Positions 1 through 10,707 are shown, counted from the first letter of the stretch. The stretch: DNA of 32,405 nt from Lingula anatina (GCF_001039355.2 NW_019775467.1:91073-123477), one strand, 5' to 3'. The notes: a model not told the origin generated them from the letters alone. Program-made: numbers and translations.

Positions 1-79
1 TTTTTTTTTTCCAATAAAAAAATAAAAAATTGGGTTTTATTTCCCTTTTTCCCATTTTTCCCCCCAAACCCCCGGGGGG

Positions 80-116
<37 letters not shown>

Positions 117-120
117 AGGC
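1..120. other. Low-complexity edge (poly-T, poly-G, poly-C)
   Basis: The first 120 bases are homopolymer runs of T, A, G and a long C tract. No gene can be read. The G-run followed by a C-run looks like a poorly resolved sequence edge and should not be trusted base by base. Confidence 0.6.
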
Positions 121-343
121 TACGTCCCTGGTTTTATGTATTTTTGTACGCATTTGACATTTTTCCTAAGTCTTCTTTCCAAGTCTGGTAAATATCCCTC
201 AAAGATACGTACTTCACCTAAATCCAGACCTTAAAAAACGATGTACAACTCATCAAATATAAGTATACCATGTCGCCATTTCTTTCAGGAATGTCACGAA
301 GATGGATAAGGGTCTAAATGAATCATGATTCGGTTAGAGCTAA

Positions 344-543
344 GACTGCATTCCCACAGGTTGGATCGACCTAACTCCCTGGGGGTTCACGCTAAATTGC
401 TGTCAGCCGAGCGCGCACGGAAGTTAATTTCCCCCTTGCAGCTTTTAGTAGGCGGGACAGACATTTAAGCCGGCTAAGCTGACAGTAATCTAGTGAGACT
501 CCCCACGGGGATAGATCGATCTAAAATCTGAGGGAATGGTCTC
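344..543. mobile_element. Foldback MITE, GATCGATCTA family, copy 1
   Basis: A ~200-bp non-coding element with inverted ends reading roughly GACTGCATTCCCACAG and its complement, flanked on both sides by CTAAG (TAA target duplication inside it). The interior (TGACAGTAATCTAGTGAGACT, about 480-501) recurs in opposite orientation at 14172-14386 and 24631-24845. TAA duplications and GCATTC-type ends fit a PIF/Harbinger-like non-autonomous element; the superfamily is inferred. Confidence 0.7.
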
Positions 544-688
544 TAAGATTTCTAATTCGAAATTGTACGAAAAGTTAATCCAAGTATAAGGTCGGGTTAA
601 ACAATGATTTACAGTACGAGCCGAAGCCCCCCCCCCCCACCCCCCACCCCCAATAACCCAAGTAAATTACAGTTGTAGCATTGACTAA

Positions 689-990
689 GGCCGCATTCAC
701 ATCGAGTTGAGCCATGGCTCTACAAAGCCACGACCTAAATATGGCGGCCATACATGAAAAGAAAACCGCCTAATCTTTTAGTAGTCTCTCTGCCTCTCAC
801 ATGCCTCCCCACGTGTCGTCCCAACGGAGCCGATATTTAATGACTGTATCCCCGCAGGGACGACGCATGGGGAGGCGTGTGAGAGGCGGAGGGAATATTA
901 AAAGATTAGGCGGTTTTCCTTTCATGTACGTCCGCCATATTTAGGTCGTGGCTTTGTAGAGCCATAGCTCAACTCGATGTGAATGCGATC
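689..990. mobile_element. Foldback MITE, CATTCACATCGAG family, copy 1
   Basis: A 302-bp near-palindrome flanked by TAA on both sides (686-688 and 991-993). The ends, GCATTCACATCGAGTTGAGC and its complement, pair over more than 60 bp and include the shared ACCTAAATATGGCGG block. A second family member lies at 18853-19134. It has no coding capacity. It is probably a PIF/Harbinger-type MITE, judged by its 3-bp TAA duplication. Confidence 0.8.
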
Positions 991-1650
991 TAAGTCAGAT
1001 CGACTTAACTAAAATAGCGACTTTGTGTTCTTTGCAGAAAGCGATGTAGTGCAGAGGGTAAAATAAACACGTCTTAGCATCGCAGAAGGTGATAACTCTA
1101 CATAATCAGTTACTGCGTTTGAATGAAAGGACTTCATCAAGATATGTTCCCACCCAGACTAGGTTAGGATGAAAACGGATCAACTGACATAGTTACGAGA
1201 CTTTGTAACGTAGAACATTGCAGATTATTTCGTCATCTGCAATAGGCCCCCTATATATTTAAATTTGAAATGAAAGTTTCTTCAAAAAACACTCAGATAT
1301 TAGGTTTTTATGCATTGGGTTCTTGGCCTTATTCCCTGACTCAGGTATCTTCATTACATACTGAAATCGGCAGATTCCGTGCTTTGCGACAACACGAGAC
1401 AACACGATGTCCATCACTGGTATTTTCCTTAAAAAAAAAAATTCACACTGGTCAGCGTCCTTTCAGCGTCCTTTGTGCGACCAAGCAACAGGCATCACTG
1501 TAGTCGTAGTAACGGGGTACAAGCATCGCTTTGGTTGCAGAATGAATGCTCAATGATTGGCCAGCTGTCGGCACGTAAATTATTTTTTTACTCTCAAACG
1601 GGGCCGTACCGCGGGACGCAGAAAGGAAACCATCATGTTTTAAGGGGGCT

Positions 1651-1874
1651 TAAGTGACAACGATAACAAATATAGAAAAGGGGCTGACTGTCCACATGTT
1701 ATTTTTTAAATGTGTTAGTTGAGCCAAGTATACATATTTGGTTTAGGTTATTGTAAATCCGTAAGTGACAACGATAGCACATATAAAACAGGCTGACTCT
1801 CCATGCATCATTTTGAATGTATTAGTTGTGCCAAGAACACACTATTCGTTTAGATAGGCCTAATGGTAAATCCG
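1651..1874. repeat. Two-copy tandem repeat, ~111 bp unit
   Basis: Copy 1 (1651-1761) and copy 2 (1762-1874) both begin TAAGTGACAACGATA and share GGCTGACT, TTAGTTG, GCCAAG and a final TAAATCC, with many substitutions. This is an old local duplication with no sign of coding. Confidence 0.75.
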
Positions 1875-3275
1875 CCATTCACATCCTTTTATACCAGTTT
1901 CCTGTGACCCCATTCCCATGCCTAGATCGATCTAGCAGGTTCGACCCATCTTAGAGACCCCTGAGGCCGCTTTGGCTTCGTCTTGGATGATGAAAGACGA
2001 GAGCTTTTTAGAATATTCTCACTTCTTTCATATAATCACGAAAGAATTGCCATGCAAGCGATTTGAATCTCATCAAGATAATTGTACATTTAAGGAGAAT
2101 ATCTCAATGGAAGACATGAACCAGAAAACAGTAGCCTACATCCATACCATTATGTAATGAAAATAAGACAATCTTTATTGTAAAATAAGGCGGTAAATCT
2201 ATACTAAAGTTAAACTTTGATTTTCACATTCTGTACTTGAAGTACATTCACTGCATCTTGGTGATCATCTAAGAAATTGTAAATCACAAAGTGATTGAGT
2301 TATTAACGTTGATTGCGTAGATACCGATTAAACAGTATTCAAATTCGAAGGAAAAATTCCGTTTCCGTTTTGGTTATCATTTTTGCCAATCCCGCGGTGA
2401 GAGCTACCCAGTAGGACCTAATATACAGATACCGGGCCTTAAGTTGAAGGTAGCACTGCTTGAACAGAAGATATAATAACTCTTCTTCTTCTTGGCCATG
2501 AATCGGATTAACCTGGGGTAAACGAAAATGTACCCATACTTTTCAATGGTAAATGAATCTGTTTGAACATTCAAGGTTTATGAAGGTTGGTCGTTTATTT
2601 TATTGTTAAAGTGTGCTTTTTGTAATAATCTCCTAAGAGAAGCTCATATTCCAGAAAAATGCGATAGGCACATTTTTGGTGGTAAAATGGAATTAATTAT
2701 ATTTCGGTGTGATGTTTACAATTCATTTATTGTGGGATTTTAAATCTCATACGAAGTGCTGTTATCCCTTAAAAGTAAAGATGCGAAACTTAAGTGCGGC
2801 GAGGCGTGGGACATATTCGGACACTACGTGCTTGTGTGTCGAACACAGCAAGGCAGTAGAGCATTTATTTCTAAGCCTAGGCGTGGTTTAAGCAAGGAGG
2901 TGTATACACTTTGGTTTTTGCTTGGACATAAAAAGGATGTCCAAGTTTTATGGGAGTTGCTCCACTGGTTTGGAAAATATAATGTGCGACTATCTATATG
3001 CAATATATCCTCCGGGTGACGAATGACAAGACTGTTAATTGGCGATGTCAGACCTAGGTCAAATTCAAACGCAGTCTCATATAGCTCAGGCAGTGCAACA
3101 CGTCAAAGCCTTTTTATGTTAGAAGCACGCAACCTCACAATGACATAATTTTTTTAAAGCCGGAACCGGATCAACGGATTTTGAGTACAATACAGTTATA
3201 AACACAATTTCACTTCAAGGTCGTTACACACTACAACTGTACCAGTACAGTATAGTACAGTAGTACAGTAGGCGA

Positions 3276-3504
3276 ATGGCGCGACTCACGGTGCGGCCAA
3301 GTGTGACGACCAGCACGGTCAAGCATCTGATGGCCAAACTCTACGGCTTGACCACCGAGACTGTGGACGAAAAGGACAGCTTTCTTGACCAGACTTTTCA
3401 CGTGACCGTCAGAACTAGTGGAGACCAAGGCAATGTAGGTGTGACTGAACACTATGTGTTGAAGATACTCAATGCCGAAGATTCCAGGGAGCCAGAATTT
3501 CTGG
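3276..3504 (+). CDS. HYKK: HYKK exon 1
   Basis: Encodes residues 1-76 plus one base, including QTFHV and HYVLKILN, the ATP-loop and lysine strand of the APH fold. The donor is CTGG|GTAAGA. The next base triplet, completed by exon 2, gives aspartate. Confidence 0.9.
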
Positions 3505-5259
3505 GTAAGATTTCTTTTATAATATAATCACCCTATTACGGGAATATCCTTTAGGGTCCTATAGGACATCTTATGGTAAATTGGTTCAAATCCCTACAGG
3601 GTCCTATAGTATAGAACATTTATCCCAGGTAGGAATCCTATAGCCCGTCTGATAAATTCCTATAGAGTACCATGGGATTTCTATAGGGTCTTATAGAGTA
3701 CCAGAGAGTCCTGTAGGATTCCTATTTAATTAAAAAAGCCAACGACTGATGCCCCCAACTAGGTCTAACTTATTTTTTTAAGTGAACTTTAAATACAAGT
3801 AAGGTGAAGAGAATTATGTTTACATACACTCTCTCACCACTCCTGTTCTCTTGCGTGTGTAGCTCCAACAACAAAGGTGCATTCTTGAAGAGATGAATGT
3901 TGTACACGGTTGATCCTCGCGTGTTACTAGACGCTTAGAGCACAATGTGATGTCAGGGTGTACAGAACCGATGACATTTGACGGTGTCATTTTACTCTGT
4001 TGGCTACTTTTAAACCTCTGAATCACTTTAAAACATCCGTTTTAAGGATTTCCTTATTTTAAATTTGAATAAATACAGCACACTTCACTGTTAAAATGAT
4101 ATGTGCACCGAGTAACTACACATATAGGGCACTTTTGAACGCAAGGAGCCAGGCCCAGGTTTCAAAAAAAAAAAAAAAAAAACTTAAGAACCTAAGTCAG
4201 GTTCCCTGGCTAAGAACGTAATTACCAAGGTTAAATGGTCACATGGGCACATCTCACCCTATCCGGAGCAGTGTAACAGCACTCCCATGGAAACCCTAGT
4301 TGAGTAAGTCAGGGACTTTTTTTAACTGGGGTCAAGATATGAAGATAGTCAGTGCATATTTTATTTCAAGTGTACTGTGTGAATGCCAAAATTCGTAATA
4401 TAATTTCAGCCGTGGGAGTTCAACCCCGTTGTAAATATTTCAGATGGGCAACACGAGATGCTGTTCCACTTGAGCAAAAAGAGAGTCACAATTAATAATA
4501 CGAATATCCAAACACCATTACCGGTTAGAAATACCTCTGGAACATTTTGGAGCAAAGAAAAATTGTACATCGAAAAATATGAAGAAACTGCAATAAAGGA
4601 CAAGACAGGTAATTTGATTAAAAAATAATAAATGATGCTTTGTATGGGGGCTGTTAGTTAGCGTTTCTTCCTCCAAAACGAGGCACACATTACAGCCTTC
4701 ACCCCATCACTCTTTAAAGGGACATCACCTATATACTTTGAATGAAAGAGGGAACATAAAAAACGCTTACATATTTATATACTTCACATATATACCCTAC
4801 AAAATTACACTTAACCTTTAACTGCGCATGCTTCATCACCATTGTAGATAAATAAGTCGTTGTTATCATGGGTTCAGCGATGTTTTTTTTTTCTTTTTTA
4901 GATATTCCGTTTGAATATTATGTCGTGCGCTTATTAACCTACGTACCAGGGGAAGTTTTATACACTGTCCCATATACTCCTGATATTCTATATCAAGCTG
5001 GAAATATATGTGGAGGAATTAACAACGCTCTGGAGGTAAAGAGTAGTGATAATGTACATGTAAATACATTAAGGCACAATTTTGAAAAGTTTTAAAAATG
5101 TTATGAATCATTTAGGGATTCTCTGTCAAATATGTTCAGATAATAACAAACTACATTTATAAACCTGTTTTTAACTCGTAGTTCTACACGTAGATTGTGA
5201 AAAATCTCAAAACAAAGATGCGAAAATTAACTGTGGTGCACTTGGCTTCAATAAATTAT

Positions 5260-5352
<93 letters not shown>

Positions 5353-6993
5353 TTTTAAAGACTAAGTGATCTATGTCTATTTTTTAAATCATTATAAACC
5401 AATTTCTGTCAATATATCTCGGTGATGTCTCTTTTCTGTGGCCTGCAATATAACTTATTGACCTTATAATAGATATAGATAATAGAGCTTATTCAGAACA
5501 GATGAGCCTCGGACCTACTGATCTGCGGGTCAAATATGGCGGACTCCACATCAAAGGAAGCCGCTTAATCCTCTGATGGTCTCACCTCACCTCCACAAGC
5601 GCCATTAAACGGATGAAATCTGGACTTTGAGGTTAAATTGCAAGGCCCCTGCAGGAACGGCGCGTGTGGAGGCGGTCAGATCATCAGGGGATTATAAAGG
5701 GCAAACTTTTCACTGGTTCAGCCATATTTGATCCGCGGAACTATAAGTCCTAGGATCAACAACTTCTGAATGCACTCAAAGTCCATCATTTTATCGTATG
5801 GTTTTCAGGATTTCTGGCACCCATCATACAACCTGAGTGGCGACCGGTGGAGATTTGCAAACGTTCCAACCCTTCTAGAATATGTTCACATATTTGAAGA
5901 TCCAAAGAAAAAACGGGTAATCCAAGATGTTGTGAAGAGATTCCAGTCGGATGTTTTGAATAACTCAGTGAACCTACCCGAAGGTAAATAATTATCTTTT
6001 CACCACAGGTTCGCTAGTTTTGGTCATCTTTAAATATTTGTAAAAATTGCAGCCATTTGGGGAAGGTGTAGCCTGCCATAAGCTAAAATGTATAAAACAA
6101 ATTGTATAATGGCAAATGAATTAGTAGTAAGAGGTGTAGGAATAAGAAATAAAAGGTATAGTGGAATTAGAAGTAGGCCTAAATAAAGCAAATGTTGTAA
6201 TTGTAAACTACGTATGAGAGTATTATGCGACTTCAACGTACTCCATACCTGTGTAAACCGTTTTGCTTCAAAAGTTGATCTGACAAAAACCGCCATCATC
6301 CAGGAGGAAAACGGCAAAAGGTTAAAATAGGTGTCGACAATCAAAATTCAAGAAATATATATCCAAAACGTGTACTGAAATTCCTTGTGTTAAGTCAATG
6401 TATTTTGGGCTAATAATTAGACCTATTTGCTATTAAAATTTAGGTATAGTAATGATGGAAAGCATCATTATTCCATATTCCATGTGTTATGTTTAATTAT
6501 AGGAATAATCCACGGCGACATCGGAGGTGGGAACATGCTTACCGTGACCTCCATGGGTCAAGGTCAAAATCAAGGTCACGTAATCAGCGGGGTTATTGAT
6601 TTCGGCGACTCACATTATGGCTGCATGGTGTACGAAGTAGCCACAGCAATGGCAAACTTAATAGGAGAGTCAAAGTCAAGCGACCCGCTGACTTCAGCCG
6701 GGCATTTTCTAGCGGGCTATATGCGGGTTCGCCCTCTCTCTTGCAAGGAACTAGATGCATTATGGGTATGCATAGCCGCAAGACTTGCACAATTAGCGAC
6801 CTATAGTTTGGATACCTATTTTCTCAATCCTACGAGCAAATACGAGTACCTGTTGAGGAAGGCGGAAACCGGGTGGAAACTATTAGAGAAAGTATTAAAA
6901 ACTGAAGAAAAAGAGGTGTATGAAGCTTGGAGGGCTATCATAGACTCTTACAGCATGAACGAGAATGAGAATGAGAACGGGACAGTGAGATAA
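3276..6993 (+). CDS. HYKK: Hydroxylysine kinase (five exons, complete)
   Basis: Predicted enzyme that phosphorylates 5-hydroxy-L-lysine with GTP, a step in breakdown of hydroxylysine from collagen; it belongs to the aminoglycoside-phosphotransferase-like (APH) kinase fold and acts in the cytoplasm or mitochondria. Joined exons are 3276-3504, 4444-4608, 4902-5035, 5809-5983 and 6503-6993: 1194 bases, 397 residues, all junctions GT-AG with matching phases (human protein about 373). Visible hallmarks are the N-terminal QTFHV and YVLKILN strands (the latter with the expected lysine), the VRLLTYVPG segment at about 139-147, the catalytic HGDIGGGN (D240, N245) and the metal-binding VIDFGD (D267). 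The C-terminus ends in a short acidic NENENENG tail not seen in the vertebrate protein. The start matches the expected N-terminal length. Assignment rests on recalled alignment to vertebrate HYKK; other APH-family kinases are less likely because the whole length aligns. Confidence 0.93.
3531..3725. repeat. TCCTATAGG-rich interspersed repeat, copy 1
   Basis: An array-like block with repeated forms of TCCTATAGGG and ATTCCTATAGAG inside HYKK intron 1. A related block with the same order of motifs lies at about 15171-15426, and a fragment lies at 17511-17545. Its left edge reads TATTACGGGAATATCC; the other copy closes with CGTAATAGG, suggesting terminal inverted repeats. Class not recognised. Confidence 0.6.
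4146..4345. mobile_element. Foldback element of the GCCC..TTTCA family, copy 1
   Basis: Begins near GCCCAGGTTTCAAAA with an A-run and contains AGGTTCCCTGGC, ACCCTATC and CAGTGTAACA. The same blocks appear in inverted order at about 21738-21907. It sits in HYKK intron 1 and is non-coding. Confidence 0.6.
4444..4608 (+). CDS. HYKK: HYKK exon 2
   Basis: The acceptor is AAATATTTCAG|AT. An earlier TTTCAG at 4404-4409 would run into a stop, so 4444 is chosen; it restores DGQHEMLFHL, matching the vertebrate helix after the lysine strand. The donor is ACAG|GTAATT. Confidence 0.85.
4902..5035 (+). CDS. HYKK: HYKK exon 3
   Basis: A strong T-rich tract and TTTTTTAG precede the exon. It encodes the YVVRLLTYVPGEVL segment, the hinge region conserved in HYKK, and ends CTGGAG|GTAAAG in phase 0. 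Confidence 0.9.
5263..5348. repeat. Compound microsatellite (TA)n(GA)n
   Basis: About 25 TA repeats run directly into about 18 GA repeats, inside HYKK intron 3. Confidence 0.97.
5486..5772. mobile_element. Foldback MITE, CATTCAGAACAG family, copy 1
   Basis: The ends ATTCAGAACAG and TTCTGAATGC face each other, with ATATGGCGG or CATATTTGATCCGCGG subterminal blocks and a central GCCATTAAACGG plus CCCCTGCAG. Other copies lie at 9811-10099 and 30726-30919, with partial ones near 7262, 17545 and 19258. It lies in HYKK intron 3, ending close to the exon 4 acceptor. Confidence 0.75.
5809..5983 (+). CDS. HYKK: HYKK exon 4
   Basis: Begins after GGTTTTCAG and encodes the helical segment with RWRFANVPTLLEYV, which aligns with the vertebrate IWNLKNVPLLEKYL block. 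It ends in phase 1 at GAAG|GTAAAT. A foldback element (5486-5772) ends only 36 bases before this exon. Confidence 0.88.
6503..6993 (+). CDS. HYKK: HYKK exon 5 (catalytic core and C-terminus)
   Basis: Starts after TTAATTATAG. Contains HGDIGGGN and VIDFGDSHYG, then YEVATAMANLIGES and the ETGWKLLEK helix shared with the vertebrate enzyme. The stop is TAA at 6991-6993. Confidence 0.93.
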
Positions 6994-7261
6994 TTCACTA
7001 TACATATTTAACAAAGAAGTGGGAGGCGGGAAAAGGGATTGTTGGATTGGTGGTGGGGGAATCAACCAAGTTAGTTATAAAAAGGAAACGGGTACTTAGG
7101 GTCCTGTTTACTGCTTAAAGTATGCATGCATTTCTGGTATTTAAATGACACATTTAGATATGACGTTGCAGTCCTAGTTAACTGCTATCAAAGTTCAAGT
7201 ACATTATATGTTTCGTTCCCCCCCCCCCATATCCCCGCAGCTAGTAGTTTTTCTTTTCTTT

Positions 7262-7385
7262 CTTTCATTGCTCTGCCCCCGCTTGGACGAGAGGCGTAGT
7301 TGGGCGGTAATTCGCCGTCAAGTGCGCTCCATATTTGATACCGGACTAGTTAGTCCGCGGATCAAGTTTGTTATAAATGGTCTCT
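7262..7385. mobile_element. Truncated MITE, TAGTCCGCGGATCAA end
   Basis: Contains the CATATTTGATACCGGACTAGTTAGTCCGCGGATCAA-type terminal block (CATATTTGAT near 7331, TTAGTCCGCGGATCAA near 7350-7365) shared with the elements at 17331 and 17545. The opposite end is missing, so it is a fragment. Confidence 0.55.
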
Positions 7386-7536
7386 AAGACTGAAATCGTT
7401 CGGTAGATCTACCTGTATTTGCAAAAATACTTCAACTAGATGGCATTGATGGCTAGCTCACCTCATGAGCCCTACCCCTGGGTGTTTATGCCACTGCCTG
7501 GCTCTTGATTATTGTTAACAAAAATCATGATTGAGC

Positions 7537-7544
7537 AAAAAAAA

Positions 7545-7583
<39 letters not shown>
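7537..7583. repeat. (AAAT)n microsatellite
   Basis: About ten AAAT repeats after a short A-run. The embedded AATAAA motifs could serve as a HYKK polyadenylation signal about 550 bases after the stop, but nothing else supports this. Confidence 0.9.
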
Positions 7584-7844
7584 CTAATCTGTCTTTACCC
7601 ATGGATAAAATGGGATAGGAAATTTCCATCCCCAAGTGTCACTAACTCAAATGATCTATATATATAAATGATTGGAAAGCTGTGTGGTCTTGACAACGAA
7701 CTACAAAAGTGGAGTTTGGTCTTGTTGTTGCCTGTTACTTGACTAAAAGACAATAAGTAGTCCTGACAACGAACTGATTACTTCAAAGCTGCAAATCTTA
7801 TCTCGTATTGTTAGAAGCAAGAAAACGCGGGTTTTTTACCTTAA

Positions 7845-8196
7845 AGGGATAACAACTCTTCGTATGAGAACTATATTTCACAATAAATACATTGTAAACA
7901 ACTCATGGAAATATCATTTATTTTATTTTACCACAAAAACCGACACTTATAGTAATTATTCTGAAATTTGTACTTGTCATCGGACCACATGACCTCCATA
8001 GGTGGCTATGCTCTGTAATAATCTTTTAAGAAATTATTACAAAAAAAACAAACACACAAACAAACTTTTTAGAAAAAAACCCCAGGAATTAACTTTGAAT
8101 ATAGAAATGGATTCATTAACCATTGGTAAATATGGGAAAATGTCGTTTACCCCAGGAAAATTCATTTTTGATCAAAATGAACAGTTGTTTTCCTTT
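7845..8196. mobile_element. TTAA-flanked MITE, copy 1
   Basis: Preceded by TTAA, it opens AGGGATAACAACTCTT and closes with a diverged inverse (ACAGTTGTTTTCCTTTT). It aligns along its whole length with 23212-23548, sharing TTTCACAATAAA, CATTGTAAACAACTCA and ACTTTTTAGAAAAAAA. The right target site has decayed to TTGA. TTAA duplication is the hallmark of piggyBac-type transposition; the class is inferred from that alone. Confidence 0.75.
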
Positions 8197-8543
8197 TGAT
8201 AATTTTGAGTAGTTGAAGTGCGGGACTCTACACTGTAGTTTTATTTAACTTGGATGCATCATACATTCTGGGTACGTCAAATTACTTTCTAGGATTTTGT
8301 AAGGCAGTCCCGACGAACCATCCCCTCATCCTTCCAAAATTTCATAAGACGTCTTTGAAAATTCAGGCCGTTTTTTAAGGCCAGTTGCCGTCCAAATGAC
8401 GGCTGGATGGCTCTCTGGGAAAGGCATTGAAGATACCTCTGTACCAGAAGAACCAACGGGCTTACATCATAGCAACAATTGAAAAGCACCAACAGAACCG
8501 CTTACAGCTGCCTCGATTTCTTGTGCATATTTTTGTAACTTCT

Positions 8544-9526
8544 GGGCCCCGTAAGTCGAAAGCATCGCGTATTGCGAATAGCGATATCACATAGAGGCTA
8601 CAATGTATTATATGCAGGCCTACCCAACTACCAGACTCGGCACCTACGGATCCAGAATAAACCGGTATATCAGACCACACTACCCGTTTTCAAGGTGTGT
8701 GTCAGATCGCATTACAGAGTATCATACCCCATCACAAATTTTGTAAGCCTACCTGTCATCCGGGTATCGCGCATCGTTTTCGTCAAGTAGGAGTCGTATG
8801 AATACAACAACATGGCGACAGACGACTCCCTCAATCAGGGGGTGGAAACGCGCTACTTTTATGATTAAGTCAATAACGGTTATTGTTTTGTGACCTTGAG
8901 GAACAATTAGGTTTGGTCGTTGCGGCACGCATGAACAGTAGTTGAACTACCACACCTGGGTCTTTTGTTTTTGACAACTGTTCACTCGTCATCGAGGCGC
9001 TTGTTCTAGACTACAGGCTGATATCTACTAGTACTACCAGTGGCTTCATTAGTAACGTTCCCACAATACTTAGTTTTTTATCTGTGCGTACATACCCTGA
9101 AAAAGGCCAGCCTCGCTGACGAGAACAATGGACGTTTCTCACCCCTCTCTAGAATTACCCCTGCCCTCAATCTCGTCCATCCCGGTTATGATGAAAATTG
9201 CGGTATTGTCAGATTTTAGCATAAACAGGGAAAATTGCAGCAGCGATTGAATCTAGATGAGGTGCACTACTTTCCAACCCCGCTTAGGATCATTGCTATC
9301 ACATCGCGCACCAGGCAAAATCGGTGTGGTGGCTGATACTCTGTAATGCGATCTGACACACACCTTGAAAACGGGTAGTGTGGTCTGATAAACCGGTTTA
9401 TTCTGGATCCGTAGGTGCAGAGTCTGGTAGTTGGGTAGGCCTGATATGGGGCGATTATGGGCGAGTTATGGAATCGAGACGCTTGCGCTCGGTCGCAATG
9501 CGCGATGCTTTCGAGTTACGAGGCCC
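8544..9526. mobile_element. Long-inverted-repeat element (~980 bp)
   Basis: The left arm (about 8544-8725) and right arm (about 9334-9526) are inverted copies. Both carry GATCCGTAGGTGC or its complement, ACCACACTACCCGTTTTCAA and AGATCGCATTACAGAGTAT. The outer tips are GGGCCCCGTAAGTCGAAAGC and its near complement, next to TTCT on both sides. The ~600-bp centre has no recognisable protein. It is probably a non-autonomous DNA transposon or foldback element. Confidence 0.75.
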
Positions 9527-9810
9527 TGTTCTAAGGTAAAAAGGCACACTCGTAGACGGCTATCACATGGGAGGAAATGATATCTGGAATCATATGTCAA
9601 GACCACATGGTTCCAATGCACAAGCAGCACAACTGTTAGGTTTCTTTACATGTGATCTTAGGCTTCTTTACCATCGTTGTTGCTCTGTAGCCATGTTTGA
9701 ATCTACAGTTATTTACGGTATGGGGGGAAAGAGAAAGCATATGATGGGCCTGTATGCTGTAGCAATGATAATGGCAGATTAAGTGCGCGTTGTGCTGGAA
9801 GGGTTGATAA

Positions 9811-10099
9811 TGAGCGCATTCAGAACAGATAATCCGCGGACTAACTGATCCGCCGCCTAAATATGGCCGACCCCGCTTAAAAGCAAGCCGCTTAAATTAC
9901 TGATGATATCCCTGCCTCCACACGCGCCATTAAACGGATAAAATCTCGGCTCTGATGTTTAATTGCTAGGCCCCTGCAGCGACGGTGCGTTTGGAGGAGG
10001 GGAACCCATCAGGGGATTAGCGGCATCGCTTTTAAGTGGGACGGCCATATTTATCCGCGGATCTTTTAGTCCACCGAACAATTTGTTCTGAATGCAGTC
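9811..10099. mobile_element. Foldback MITE, CATTCAGAACAG family, copy 2
   Basis: Ends GCGCATTCAGAACAG and TTGTTCTGAATGC, with CTAAATATGGCC on one side and GGCCATATTTATCCGCGG on the other. The centre repeats the GCGCCATTAAACGGAT and GGCCCCTGCAG blocks of copy 1. Confidence 0.8.
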
Positions 10100-10134
10100 A
10101 ATGATACAGTCAATGCGGTTGTTAGTGGCTTGGG

Positions 10135-10299
10135 TTAGAACTGTGGATTTCCCCAAGAGCTACACTGCCGCTCGTAGCTCGGCTCTGGAGTACTCTTATA
10201 TATAACAGTAAACCTTGGAAGGCCCAGTCGTCTGGCAATGTCGGATTTTCTGAGGCCACCTTCACTGTATGAAACTACCTGGTTTCTAAGATGATCCAT
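10135..10299 (-). pseudogene. Transposase-like helix-turn-helix remnant
   Basis: A 54-residue frame on the minus strand reads MDHLRNQVVSYSEGGLRKSD, then IARRLGLPRFTV. This is the pattern of the N-terminal HTH of Tc1/mariner-like transposases (basic helix, small-residue turn, IAxxLGLPxxTV recognition helix). The frame stops soon after, and no catalytic DDE domain is visible nearby, so it is a broken fragment. A paired-domain origin is less likely, because the usual paired-domain neighbours are absent. Confidence 0.45.
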
Positions 10300-10630
10300 G
10301 TTAGTTGGTCCCGGTGTAACGTGACAGAGTATCCCCCATGACAGAGAGTCCGCTTCTCATTCATTTGTGCAGGTGAGCCTCGCCCTAGATTTTGACCCAC
10401 TTAGGTCAGGCTAACCGTAACCATTATAACTATATGGAAGGCGGACTTTCTGTCACACGGACCCTCAGTTTCGTTACAGTTTCGATGATGGCACATGATG
10501 AAAATGCTGGTGATTAATCCCTGGCCTGTATATTAGTTACTTCATACAGCTCGCTTATTCACACATTGCCGTGTGTTAATTAGCCAGCCACGAAAACAGA
10601 AAGTGAAAAGCCAGAATATCTCAGAAGACA

Positions 10631-10707
10631 CACTTACCCAAGGTACCAAGGTATCCAAGAAGAGGCAGAAATTACTGTGCAGAGAAGAAATTTACCTTTG
10701 GGTAAGT
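10631..10707. repeat. Short inverted repeat (hairpin)
   Basis: CACTTACCCAAGGTA and TACCTTTGGGTAAGTG are inverted copies separated by about 46 bases, able to form a ~15-bp stem. No function is assigned. Confidence 0.6.

Larger units (their letters stand above)
121..3275. other. Intergenic region upstream of HYKK
   Basis: No convincing coding exon was found. The region holds two foldback elements (344-543 and 689-990), a two-copy tandem repeat (1651-1874) and a fragment of the GATCGATCTA-type element near 1915-1965. The overlapping small frames at 2709-3019 match nothing I recognise. Just before the HYKK start (about 3236-3272) lies a short run of TACAG-like repeats. No TATA box or other core promoter element could be picked with confidence. 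Confidence 0.5.

Noticed and set aside
2709-3019. Overlapping + frames of 60 and 87 residues upstream of HYKK
   Set aside because: No homology was recognised, no splice link to HYKK is needed, and HYKK exon 1 already has the expected N-terminus.
4410-4443. An alternative acceptor for HYKK exon 2 at 4410
   Set aside because: With the incoming phase it reaches a stop after about 30 codons, whereas the acceptor at 4444 gives the conserved DGQHEMLFHL sequence.
6030-6344. A 104-residue minus-strand frame with a hydrophobic centre
   Set aside because: It lies within HYKK intron 4, has no recognisable domain, and AT-rich introns often give hydrophobic frames.
9567-9782. A 71-residue + frame just right of the long inverted repeat
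   Set aside because: No domain, no splice partners and no conserved pattern.
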